A stretch of 50,000 nt of DNA from NCBI GenBank assembly GCA_014529385.2, contig CM043960.1, positions 125,653,043 to 125,703,042 on the forward strand. The letters run 5' to 3'. The notes beneath the pieces were generated by a model. It made no database searches, was not told where the DNA came from, and saw only the letters and a program-made list of their open reading frames with translations. Shown here piece after piece: positions 41,647 to 50,000 of this stretch. The first letter of the stretch is position 1. The number at the start of each line of letters is the position of its first letter. The DNA is from Adiantum capillus-veneris. Its lineage: Eukaryota > Streptophyta > Polypodiopsida > Polypodiales > Pteridaceae. The translations under genes and the position numbers were made by a program.

Positions 41647-43098
41647 CTATTCTTCCTCAGACACAGGACAATCTTGTTTGCTAAGTTTCACATATGGTCG
41701 CAATGGAACACTCAATGCCTTTCCCTTCTCCATATTGAAACGTTGCAAAACCTTGTCAATATACTCTGTTTGAGATAACCAAATCAACTTCTTTGATCTG
41801 TCTCTCTCAATGCGCATACCAAGTATATGACTTGCCTCACCCATGTCTTTCATGTCAAACGATTTTGCCATCTTTGACTTCAAAGCTGAAATTTCTTCCA
41901 AGTGCTTGCCAACAATCAACATGTCATCCACATACAAAATAAGGATCAGCCAACTGCCATCCTTAGCCTTCTTTGTATATAGAGAGTGATCGAACTCACT
42001 ACGTTTGTAGCCTTGAGAAAGCATAAACTTGTGGAATTTATGGTACCATGCCCTCGGTGATTGTTTTAAGCCAAAGAGACTCTTTAACAACTGGCATACC
42101 CAATCTTCCTTGCCTTTCTCAACAAACCCTTCTGGCTGCTGCATGTAAATTTCCACATCTAAATCACCATGCAAGAACGCTGTCTTGACATCCATTTGGT
42201 GCAACACCAAATATAATATGGCAACCAATGCAAGAAAGCATCTCAATGTAGTCATCTTGAGCACCGGAGAGAAGACTTCATCAAAGTCAATGCCTTGTTC
42301 TTGCTTAAAGCCCTTGGCAACAAGCCTTGCTTTGTACTTTGGCTGACTATCATGAGCGGTGATCTTATACTTGTAAACCCATTTATAGGGTAGAGCCTTT
42401 TTGCCCCGTGGTAATTTAACTAGCTTCCATGTCTGGTTTTTATGCAGAGCTGTCATCTCTGACTGCATGGCCAATTGCCAATTCCCGGAGTCCTTCATTT
42501 GCACTGCTTCCTTGTAACATGAAGGCTCTTTGCAATCAGTCAACATGACATAGTTCATAGATGGAACAAACCTATCAGGAGGTCGCGTGACACGTCCAGA
42601 TCTACGCACAATAGGTGGCTCAATCTTAGCCACAACCTGTGGTTCCACTCTATCCTGTCCTTGCTCCTCTTGAGCCCTGACATTTTGTCTTGCACGTGCA
42701 CGTCCATCTTCTTGGAAGACAACTCTTCTAATCTCCTCAACCCTCTCTGGTTTAGAATGATATTTGGATTCATTAAAGTGAACATCATTTCTGCGGACAA
42801 CCTTTCTGGATTCGAGATCCCAAAGTCTGTACCCCATCTCACCAGAATTACCATAGCCTAGAAAGATGCACTTTCTACTCTTTGGCTCAAGTTTGTTCCT
42901 AAATTCTTTTGGAACGTGAGTATATGCCTCACAGCCAAAGACTCTGAGATGCTTGTATGAGGGCATTTTGCCTGACCATACCATCTCTGGCACCGAATCC
43001 TTCTGCAAAACCTTGCTAGGAGATATATTTACAAGATGAACAGCTGTTGATACAGCTTCAGCCCAAAACCCATTTGGCAGCTGTGCATTAGACAACAT
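41647..43098 (-). CDS. copia 2 integrase C-terminus and reverse transcriptase
   Basis: A 483-residue open frame. It starts within the integrase core (SNAQLPNGFWAEAVSTAVHL, HLRVFGCEAYTHVP, KCIFLGYG). RT follows with SEMTALHKNQTWKLVKLP, YKWVYKYKI, ARLVAKGFKQEQGIDFDEVF, MDVKTAFLHGDLDVEIYM, LFGLKQSPRAWYHK and the catalytic LILYVDDMLIVG. All expected copia RT blocks are present without internal damage. The Met at 43098 is internal; the frame joins the upstream ORF through a one-base shift near 43100. Confidence 0.92.
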   Translation of the reverse strand: MLSNAQLPNGFWAEAVSTAVHLVNISPSKVLQKDSVPEMVWSGKMPSYKHLRVFGCEAYTHVPKEFRNKLEPKSRKCIFLGYGNSGEMGYRLWDLESRKVVRRNDVHFNESKYHSKPERVEEIRRVVFQEDGRARARQNVRAQEEQGQDRVEPQVVAKIEPPIVRRSGRVTRPPDRFVPSMNYVMLTDCKEPSCYKEAVQMKDSGNWQLAMQSEMTALHKNQTWKLVKLPRGKKALPYKWVYKYKITAHDSQPKYKARLVAKGFKQEQGIDFDEVFSPVLKMTTLRCFLALVAILYLVLHQMDVKTAFLHGDLDVEIYMQQPEGFVEKGKEDWVCQLLKSLFGLKQSPRAWYHKFHKFMLSQGYKRSEFDHSLYTKKAKDGSWLILILYVDDMLIVGKHLEEISALKSKMAKSFDMKDMGEASHILGMRIERDRSKKLIWLSQTEYIDKVLQRFNMEKGKALSVPLRPYVKLSKQDCPVSEEE

Positions 43099-44954
43099 AC
43101 TCTGACCTTCTTTTGTATGGTCCTATTCATCCTCTCAACAACACCATTTTGAGGAGGATTGTAAGGAGAAGTAAGTTCACGTTTTATACCTTTTGACTCA
43201 CAAAAGTCCTGAAAGGCCTTTGAAACATACTCTCCACCATTGTCAGTGCGTAAGCATTTAAGCTTCTTTCCACTCTGATTCTCCACAAGTGTCACAAACG
43301 TTTTGAAAACACTAAACACTCCATCCTTGTGCTTGAGAAAGTAAACCCATACTTTCCTCGAGTAATCATCTATAAATGTCATAAAGTAAGAAGCTCCCCC
43401 TAGAGATAGGTTAGGCATAGGTCCACACAGATCACTATGAACAAGTGTCAACTGTGTATCTCTTCTACTGCTTCTATGCTTATGTGGCTGCTGTGTTTGC
43501 TTACCATACAGACAATGTTCACAGAATTCAAAATCATTAAATGAAAAGCCAGGCAAATAACCAGAACGAGACAAGATTTCCATTCCTTTCTTGGACATAT
43601 GTCCTAACAGGCTATGCCACAAAGAAACGTTCGGCTGCTCGGTTACATTGATTACATTTTTAGAGACATTTGATACATAAATCATGTAAAGTCCTCCAGA
43701 CTTTACTCCATGTGCTACTGTCATAGAACCCTTGGATATCTTCCACATGTTCTTTCCAAAAGTGGTGACGTAGCCAGCATCATCAAGTAAACCTGTGCTG
43801 ATCAAGCTCTTTGTAATTGCGGGAACATGTCTCACATTCTTCAGCGTGAAAGAAGAGCCATTCTGAAACATCAATTGAACATCTCCAACACCTAAGATCT
43901 CACATGTCTGCCCATTGCCTAGCCGAACATGATCTTTAGTGGTCACATAAGAAGTAAACCACTCCTTGTTTGGAGACACATGAAGTGATGCCCCTGAGTC
44001 TATAATCCCGTCACTCAGTGCATTTCCATCAGATGCTGTAAGAAGAGCTGAGTCCATTGTATTCTTCAAGAAGTAGATGTCTCCTGACACTAGACTGTCA
44101 TCCTCTGCAACAGTGTTTGTCACATTTATTTCTTGAATCTTCACTGAGGACTTGTTCTTCTCACCATGGTCTTCAGCTTTCTCTTTGCCTTTTTCTGCTT
44201 TCCATTCTCTGCAGTCTCTTTTCATGTGACACTTCTTGCCACAATGGTAGCATTCTGTGTCACTCTTGCCTTTAGCACTGCGGGACTTGCTACGAGACTG
44301 ATTCCTCTTTCCACCTTTGTACTTTTCTTTGGTCCTTCCCCTGACAACTAAGGTTGTTCCTTTGCCTTTGTCCATTGTCTTTCTATTGGTTTCTTCAGTA
44401 AGCAGACTTCCTTCTACACCTGCTATGTTCAAACCATCTGGAGGTGAAGAATTACTCAAAGCTGTGCGAAAAGTGTCCCAACTTTCCGGCAATGTGATCA
44501 ACAGGAACATAGCTCTCACAGGTTCATCAAACTTGACATCTTGAGCTGACAACTGACTGTAGATTGTGTTGAATTCATTCAGATGATTGGACATAGGTGT
44601 CCCTTCTTTCATCTTCAAGTCAACAAGCTTCTTAAGCCAGTATACCTGTGAAGCTGCACTCTGCTTCTCATAAAGATCACTCAGCTTTAACCATGCTTGA
44701 TAAGCCGACATCTCGTCTGCTACATTGAAGTAAACGCTTTCTGCCAAAGTCAGCATAATGGTAGAAAGTGCCAATTCATCCATTTCGCTCCATTCATCTT
44801 CGTCCATATCTTCTGGTTTTATCCCCTTGAGCTTTATAGGTTTTATCTGCTTCTTTTGTACCAACACGTGCCAAATCTGCTTCTTCCACAATGGGAAATT
44901 GGTTCCATCCAGCTTCTTGATATTGTAAAGAGCAGTGTCCTGTGATCCAGCCAT
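43029..44954 (-). CDS. copia 2 gag, protease and integrase core
   Basis: A 641-residue frame with a credible start at 44954 (MAGSQDTALYNIKKLDGTNF). Gag has FPLWKKQIWHVLVQK, LKLSDLYEKQSAASQVYWLK and the zinc knuckle CYHCGKKCHMKRDC. Protease is IIDSGASLHVS. The pre-integrase zinc module is LWHSLLGHMSKKGM with FCEHCLYGK (HHCC). The integrase core shows LVHSDLCGPM, FIDDYSRKVWVYF, CLRTDNGGEYVS and PQNGVVERMNR, so all three catalytic acids and the DNGGEY context are intact. The last 14 or so residues lie beyond the frameshift. Confidence 0.94.
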   Translation of the reverse strand: MAGSQDTALYNIKKLDGTNFPLWKKQIWHVLVQKKQIKPIKLKGIKPEDMDEDEWSEMDELALSTIMLTLAESVYFNVADEMSAYQAWLKLSDLYEKQSAASQVYWLKKLVDLKMKEGTPMSNHLNEFNTIYSQLSAQDVKFDEPVRAMFLLITLPESWDTFRTALSNSSPPDGLNIAGVEGSLLTEETNRKTMDKGKGTTLVVRGRTKEKYKGGKRNQSRSKSRSAKGKSDTECYHCGKKCHMKRDCREWKAEKGKEKAEDHGEKNKSSVKIQEINVTNTVAEDDSLVSGDIYFLKNTMDSALLTASDGNALSDGIIDSGASLHVSPNKEWFTSYVTTKDHVRLGNGQTCEILGVGDVQLMFQNGSSFTLKNVRHVPAITKSLISTGLLDDAGYVTTFGKNMWKISKGSMTVAHGVKSGGLYMIYVSNVSKNVINVTEQPNVSLWHSLLGHMSKKGMEILSRSGYLPGFSFNDFEFCEHCLYGKQTQQPHKHRSSRRDTQLTLVHSDLCGPMPNLSLGGASYFMTFIDDYSRKVWVYFLKHKDGVFSVFKTFVTLVENQSGKKLKCLRTDNGGEYVSKAFQDFCESKGIKRELTSPYNPPQNGVVERMNRTIQKKVRVCCLMHSCQMGFGLKLYQQLFIL

Positions 44955-45955
44955 AGCTACGCTTCACAGTAGTTTACTTTCCTGGGAAAAATTCGGCAGA
45001 GTTTCCCCTGTAAACTGACCTCTGAACCAATATCAACCTGTCAAATGAACCAAGAAAGCTTCAGATTCTGCTGAAATTTTGGCAGAGTCTCCTTTGTAAA
45101 ATGGCTCTGGTGTACTAAAAACAGACCAAAAAACAGCTCAAAAAACCACTGTCTCTTTGACACTGTAAGCTGCGGGTAAACTTGTCCTGCACCTGTACTG
45201 TCTTTGACTGTCCTGTAAGCATAGACTGCGACAATGCCTCAACGGCAGTAAAGCAAAGATGCAATCCCAACTGTCTAACTCACAGTCAATACATCCTAGC
45301 TGCCTATCTAAGGGTGCTCGAGGGATTGCTCCAAGACTTGTATCACCGAAAGGATCTCAACATTCGAGAATCCCCCAGCTCAATAAAACCTCAATCGACC
45401 CTCAACAAAGGCTGCAGTAAATCTGACAGTACATAGACTTCCCACAAAGTCATACAATTACAAATTTCCCACTGTATTCTGTAACCGCTGCGGCGGTTGT
45501 TTGTTGCATGACTCACAGCCAGCAAACCCTCAACAGACATACATCATCTCTGACAATACATCCCATGTGGGAGTACGTGCAATGTCAGGATGAAATCTGG
45601 AATATCAAGCAGCAAACACAAGCTACCTGATGAACTAGTGGATGTCGCCTACAGTCTGTGTGTAGATGCACCCGTGTCGTATGTGACACGCCTCCAAGAA
45701 CTGTGAGCCGTCCTTCGATGTGTAGACAGCCACAAATCAACACTCTGGGAGTGTTGATATCCTCAACACCTGCAGTTGTAGACCGAAAACCCCAAATTTG
45801 CAGAGTCGGATCTGCACCCGCTGAGACCACGTAGTCGAAAATGGCCTGCACAGAACTTTGTCGAAGCCGAACGGTGACCGAGATGACCTCAGAATGAAAT
45901 TCTGAGAACAACAAGCCCTTCGGGTTCCCCCATAGGATTTGGGGCCCTGTCTTTG
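44955..45955 (-). other. copia 2 leader region
   Basis: About 1 kb of non-coding DNA upstream of gag. It includes two similar stretches about 85 bp apart (GGCAGAGTTTCCCCTGTAAA near 44995 and GGCAGAGTCTCCTTTGTAAA near 45081) and the 104-bp block shared with copia 1 at 45838-45941. No primer-binding site was found before the junction with LINE sequence. Confidence 0.6.
45838..45941 (-). other. leader block shared with copia 1
   Basis: Ungapped 104-bp alignment with 34651-34754. Here it lies about 880 bp upstream of gag rather than about 150 bp. Confidence 0.75.
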
Positions 45956-47650
45956 CCCTGTCCCGCCCCACACCTCAACTCCATTAAGAAGAACAGGTTT
46001 CACCAATGTGTCAAAAAGTTACGTCTTGAGAACCCAACACTTGATGTTTCCCGCATCACACATGTTCTCAAATGCATAGTACACTCTCTTTCCGACTTCC
46101 AAATGATGCATAGCACATTCATGCCACTTTTGTTTTGAAGAACCTGAAGGCCAAGGTACTTAAAGCTCTCAACAACTTCAAGTGTCTCATTGTTGTACAT
46201 AACGCATGGCTTCTCCTTATGGTTTGTTTTCACAAGCATAACCTTTGTTTTGGATTCATTCACAATCAGCCCACCATGCAAGCAAAAGTTCTCAAGGACA
46301 ACCATAAGATTTTCTGGATCCTTCAAAGTGTGTGCTAGAAGCACTACATCATTCACATGCAACAAAAGCATGATCAACACATTGCATTCAGTGACCTATT
46401 CAATGATTTCTTCTTGCATAAAGTCAAGTACCATTTGTTCCAATTGATCGATGCATAGACCAAAGAGAATTGGTGACATCCTTGTTTAACTCCAATAGTG
46501 TTTGAATTTTTTTTTGAAATTCCTCTTCCCATGCGCAATTGACACATCACGTTCTCATACATTTGAGAGACCGCAAGCATAAACTCACTTGGTACTTGGA
46601 GTTCTTTCACAAATTGCAACGTGGAACCGTATCAAAGGATTTGTTAAAGTCCACAAAGCAATATACAACCGCTTGCCTTTCAACTGACCTTCCTTCATGA
46701 GAACACAAAGAGTAACAAGATAATCAATGGTGCTATGTCATCGACAAAAACCCGCTTTTCCTTTTGCACACTTGCCATTGTCTTCAACCAAATCACACAA
46801 TTTTATCTCCATTATGCACCCAAACAACTTTGCCCCAGAAGAGACCCAATCATTGTAGTCTGGTAGTTATTTACCTTCTTTACATCCCCTTTTTATGCAA
46901 AGGCTTGACCCAAGTAGTACTCTAGTCACAAGGCATACCATATTGAAATGCAAGGTTGAACATATCACACATCCACTCATGTGTAAAATCCCTTGTCGAT
47001 TTGATCATTTCTAGCTTGATACCTTGAAGATCTCCCGCTTTGCGAGTGGCCAACTTTCTGAGCCCATTGCACACATCCTCAATAGTGACAAAAGAGGGCA
47101 TATATGGGAGTACACGATGAAATGACATTTTTTCAAAATTTGGTTGCTCATATAGTTGCCAGCAATGTGTGTATACATCCACAAGACTCAAGTTACCAAA
47201 ACTCTCAACCGGCTTGCCCCTCAAGTTTCTTCAAAATCTTCCACATGCACGTGCCTTTTCTAGGACTTGAAAACATCGATGCTTTACTTCCCATCTTCTT
47301 CTCTTCTTTTGAATCAATGCCTTCTATGCATGCAAATGAATTTGATAGTTGTATTTGTCCATAGTTGCATCAAGCTTTATCAAGAACTTTCGAGCATCTT
47401 GACATTCTTTATCAACTACATTTTGTGTGATCTATCTTTGTTGATACCATGGACATGCTTTATGGCAAAGCATTCTTCTGCACAAGAACAAATAACTTTC
47501 TTGAAAGTTTCCCATTTCACCTACAAAACATTTTGTATCCCTCAAATAGATCCAACTATTATCAAGGATAATATTTTGTTTGGTCTCATCGCGCATGGTG
47601 CATACAATTGGCCATTCTACTAAGCGAGGAGCTCCTTGCTTACCCACTCC
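45955..47650 (-). mobile_element. LINE-type retrotransposon fragment (copy 2), endonuclease-less
   Basis: Reverse transcriptase remains occur in several minus-strand frames from 47224 down to about 45955, where KPVLLNGVEVWGG (a LINE RT C-terminal motif) abuts copia 2 leader DNA. The upstream part matches LINE copy 1, but the endonuclease region that copy 1 carries between the two matching blocks is absent here. Many frameshifts and stops show it is inactive. Confidence 0.75.
45960..47224 (-). pseudogene. LINE reverse transcriptase remnants
   Basis: From 5' to 3' on the minus strand: FVTIEDVCNGLRKLATRKAGD (47224-46922 frame), the thumb-side FVKELQVPSEFMLAVSQMYE and GVKQGCHQFSLVYASI (46619-46374; the usual GVKQGCPLSP is altered), then LHVNDVVLLAHT (46380-46000), where the catalytic F/YADD has become VND, followed by LVVNESKTKVML-like and FKYLGLQV motifs. 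Loss of the first catalytic Asp context and multiple frame changes indicate a dead copy. Confidence 0.78.
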
Positions 47651-48138
47651 ATGTGCTCTCTAAACCATAACTCCTGACATGCCAAGTGGGTTTTGAAGAA
47701 ATCTTCGATAACAATGGCAAGAGAAGGAGGTGTCTCAAAATTCTCTTTGAGAATTCCACGAGTAACAATGTTCTTGGAACATCGCTCTCGTCTCTTCAAC
47801 TCCTCTACATCCACATTCTCAACATTCTTTGTTTGAGATTTAGCTTGCATGAGGGAGGAATTAGGAACCACATTGTTACCACGTACTCTACAAGTGCTAG
47901 AGAGTACGGCCCAACAAGTAAGACAAATCAGAGAATACATGTTAGCCAATCAGGTAACAAGGTAATACAAGTTAGCGAATGAGGTAAGAGAGTCTTCTAT
48001 CCACCTATCAAACGCGATGAGATTTCGGGCTTCTGCTGCTAAGACACTACTCAGTATGTTCATTGCTTGCAATAAAAAAGGGTCACCTGTCACCTGTAAA
48101 GAGTCTAACGACGATGTGGCCATTGTCCACCGACACAA
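47620..48138 (-). other. open region upstream of the LINE remnant
   Basis: Two segments (48138-47953 and 47949-47620) are in one frame, separated only by a TGA at 47950-47952. They would encode about 170 residues, including LLQAMNILSSVLAAEARNLIAF and VDVEELKRRERCSKNIVTRG. It could be the LINE's first ORF or a host remnant; I recognise no domain. Confidence 0.35.
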
Positions 48139-48785
48139 ACCTATAGAAAAGGCTCTTTTGGGAAAGTCATGGCCTTCTGGATTGCTTGATTGGAGGGCCT
48201 AGCAACCTTCCATTATGCACGTAAAGTCATTGGTAGCCTGAATTTGAGTGCTTGTAGCTGGATTCTTGCACATTCTTCTTTGCCTTGCTCATGGTATAGT
48301 TCAGACAGCTAAAGCTTTTGACATGTCCCCCCCCCCGCTCTAGCTCGTCAACGTCAAGCTGCTCTCTCTCTCTCACAGAAGAGCTACATCATCAGATCTA
48401 TCACACTGTAGATTATGTTGGCAACGTGGTTGGTGGAAACAAAAATATACAATTAGGTGCCTATGTGCTACACCCAAAGCTTGCACGTAGCTATTTCGTC
48501 ACCAAGATCGATATTCACGCCATAACATTTACAAGCGAGAGCATGGCTGTATCCCGTAGCCACAATTAAAACATCTCGCGGTGATGGCATAGGTGCCCCC
48601 ATTTTCACTGCTCTATTATTCCTGACATTGCTACAATGCATATAGATTAAATATGATGAGGACCCACAAATTCAACTGAATGCTTGGCATGGTCATATGT
48701 GGAGCCTACATCAAGTAACACACGCAGAAGCTATGCCGGACGTGTAGATGGGCGATGTGCATCTTGAAAACTTGGACGAGTTCAT

Positions 48786-48787
<2 letters not shown>
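48139..48787. other. unassigned DNA
   Basis: A C10 run at about 48328 and a short CT run near 48362 are the only features. No gene is supported. Confidence 0.4.

Positions 48788-48869
<82 letters not shown>
48788..48869. repeat. (GA)n tract, about 82 bp
   Basis: Uninterrupted GA repeat. Both strands yield spurious Arg-Glu or Leu-Ser dipeptide ORFs. Confidence 0.97.
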
Positions 48870-48871
<2 letters not shown>

Positions 48872-48925
48872 TCAAAACTTGGAGTCTTCAACTGAGATTT
48901 TCTCCACCTCCGATGACAAAAGAAA

Positions 48926-49028
<103 letters not shown>

Positions 49029-49199
49029 AAATAAGCACATTACTTAGAAGAGATTTTTGAAAAAGAATAGAAGTTTTTTCCTATAGCATGGAAATTTTAG
49101 ATTAACCGTCCCTTGTAAAGTGGGACTCACACCGCCTCCATTAGTAAGAAAATTAAAGCTTAATAAAAATATCATAAAAAACTATCTACTGCTTTAGTA

Positions 49200-50000
49200 G
49201 GGCCATGTCACACTTCGTGAAGGGGATCGGGGAGCACCATAGACAGAGAGTGAGAGAGAGAAGGAGACACACGACACACAGATATGGGTGGGGAGACTCA
49301 AAGAGTGAGAAGCCCCCTATACACTTATGCTATGTATAAGGTATACAAGTCAGTGGGCGCCCAGACTCTGGGCGGCCAGGCAAGGCACATGCGCCTATAC
49401 CCCAACAACCTCCCACTTAAAGGCAACTGTGCCTTTAAGCAAGGGAACCTAGTCTAAAGACTACAAAAGGTGAGAGAAAACCGCTCTCAATCGATACCCA
49501 CTGGCTAGCTGTGATTGTGTGCATCCGGCTGTCCTGCTCCTGTGTAAGTCCATACACCACCAGACGTACCGCACACGTACTGCAAGTATGTACACAATAC
49601 CTACATATCTCCCTCGTGCACTATGCCATCATCAGTCAACAAACGACTGACAACCCCAACTGCAAATGCTCCCACTACAGCTGCGATATCCGGTCTCAAG
49701 ATCAGCATCTCATACATGAGACCACCGAATGCCAATGCAATGCTAGCGGGCCCTGCTAGCTCTACAAAGCATGCATCAAAATATATATCCCTGGCAATAG
49801 GCATCTCTAACTGACAAGACGTGTCAGGCACATGCACCTCCTAACTGCCTGCAAAAGACGCATCACCCTGTTGTGCAACCTCAGAGCAAACCAGCTGCTC
49901 TAGGTGTCTGCTGAAAGACATATCCTGGACAACTATATCCCCATGCTCACTGTCGAGCATAGAAAGGAATGATTGCATAATCGCTGACGTCTCAGCCTCC
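49200..50000 (-). mobile_element. copia element 3' end (runs off right edge)
   Basis: The LTR edge on the plus strand is ...TATACCCCAACA ending at 49407, followed by a polypurine tract (AAGTGGGAGGT on the minus strand, 49408-49418). Upstream on the minus strand, frame 49837-49601 contains LAFGGLMYEMLILRPDIAAV, the copia RT-RNase H junction motif, but no RNase H motifs lie in the 250 bp between it and the polypurine tract. The element continues beyond the window. Confidence 0.6.

Larger units (their letters stand above)
40675..45955 (-). mobile_element. Ty1/copia retrotransposon copia 2, lacking its 5' LTR
   Basis: The 3' LTR (ending at 40885), polypurine tract and a long gag-pol are present. 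At the 5' side the leader runs to about 45955 and then stops abruptly against LINE sequence, so primer site and 5' LTR are missing. Gag-pol is largely open: only two TAG stops and one frameshift were found, so this is a relatively well preserved copy. It belongs to a different copia lineage from copia 1, judged by its gag and LTR. Confidence 0.85.

Noticed and set aside
30309-41649. TAG codons as programmed readthrough or a reassigned code
   Set aside because: TAG appears at scattered, element-specific sites next to ordinary frameshifts and a TGA. Methylated-cytosine decay explains them more simply.

Overview
The window looks like nuclear DNA of a land plant, almost wholly made of transposable-element sequence, with one convincing host gene. 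Plant origin is suggested by a plant-type cold-shock/glycine-rich/CCHC protein gene, by long terminal repeat (LTR) retrotransposons of plant Ty3/gypsy and Ty1/copia type (primer sites matching tRNA-Asp and initiator tRNA-Met), and by decay that looks like loss of methylated cytosines. Long (GA)n/(TC)n tracts recur throughout. The species cannot be named from the sequence.

Layout. 1 to about 8.2 kb: Ty3/gypsy element on the minus strand, running off the left edge. From high to low coordinate it has a 5' LTR (inner end at 7362), a tRNA-Asp primer-binding site (PBS), a 1.6-kb leader with four copies of a 24-bp palindrome, an unrecognised N-terminal domain, gag, protease and reverse transcriptase (RT). 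8.2-10.5 kb: unassigned DNA. 10.5-13.0 kb: minus-strand LINE fragment with an endonuclease-like ORF, a 411-bp in-frame duplication, and an 813-bp solo LTR inserted in it (target duplication CATTG). 13-16.6 kb: low-information DNA with a 171-bp in-frame duplication and a possible gypsy 3' end. 17.1-18.5 kb: the host gene, a 277-residue cold-shock domain protein with three zinc knuckles. 19.5-19.75 kb: copia 3'-end relic. 20.2-21.9 kb: nine tandem copies of a unit of about 180 bp. 21.9-27.6 kb: mostly unassigned.

27.6-36.9 kb: decayed plus-strand gypsy element with integrase remains and 1.1-kb direct repeats at both ends. Nested in it is a complete young copia element (29913-35091, target duplication TGATA). 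37.2-38.0 kb: second solo LTR of the same family as the one at 11.9 kb, in opposite orientation (target duplication ATTTC). 38.1 kb: 28 consecutive C residues beside a (CT)n tract. 39.0-40.3 kb: internally deleted copia relic. 40.7-45.95 kb: larger copia element with long open frames, lacking its 5' LTR. 45.95-47.65 kb: LINE RT remains from the same family as the 10.5-kb LINE but lacking its endonuclease segment. 48.8-49.0 kb: two very long (GA)n tracts. 49.2-50.0 kb: 3' end of another copia element with the same truncated layout as the 39-kb relic.

Nothing resembles an operon or a host pathway. The genes interact mainly as layers of insertion: solo LTR into LINE, copia into gypsy, LINE against copia. 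Seven in-frame stops that interrupt otherwise continuous retroelement frames are TAG (six) or TGA (one), never TAA, as expected from C-to-T decay of silenced elements. The most unusual signals are the palindromes in the gypsy leader, the unplaced domain in front of its gag, a 104-bp leader block shared by two different copia elements, and two LINE copies that differ by their whole endonuclease segment.
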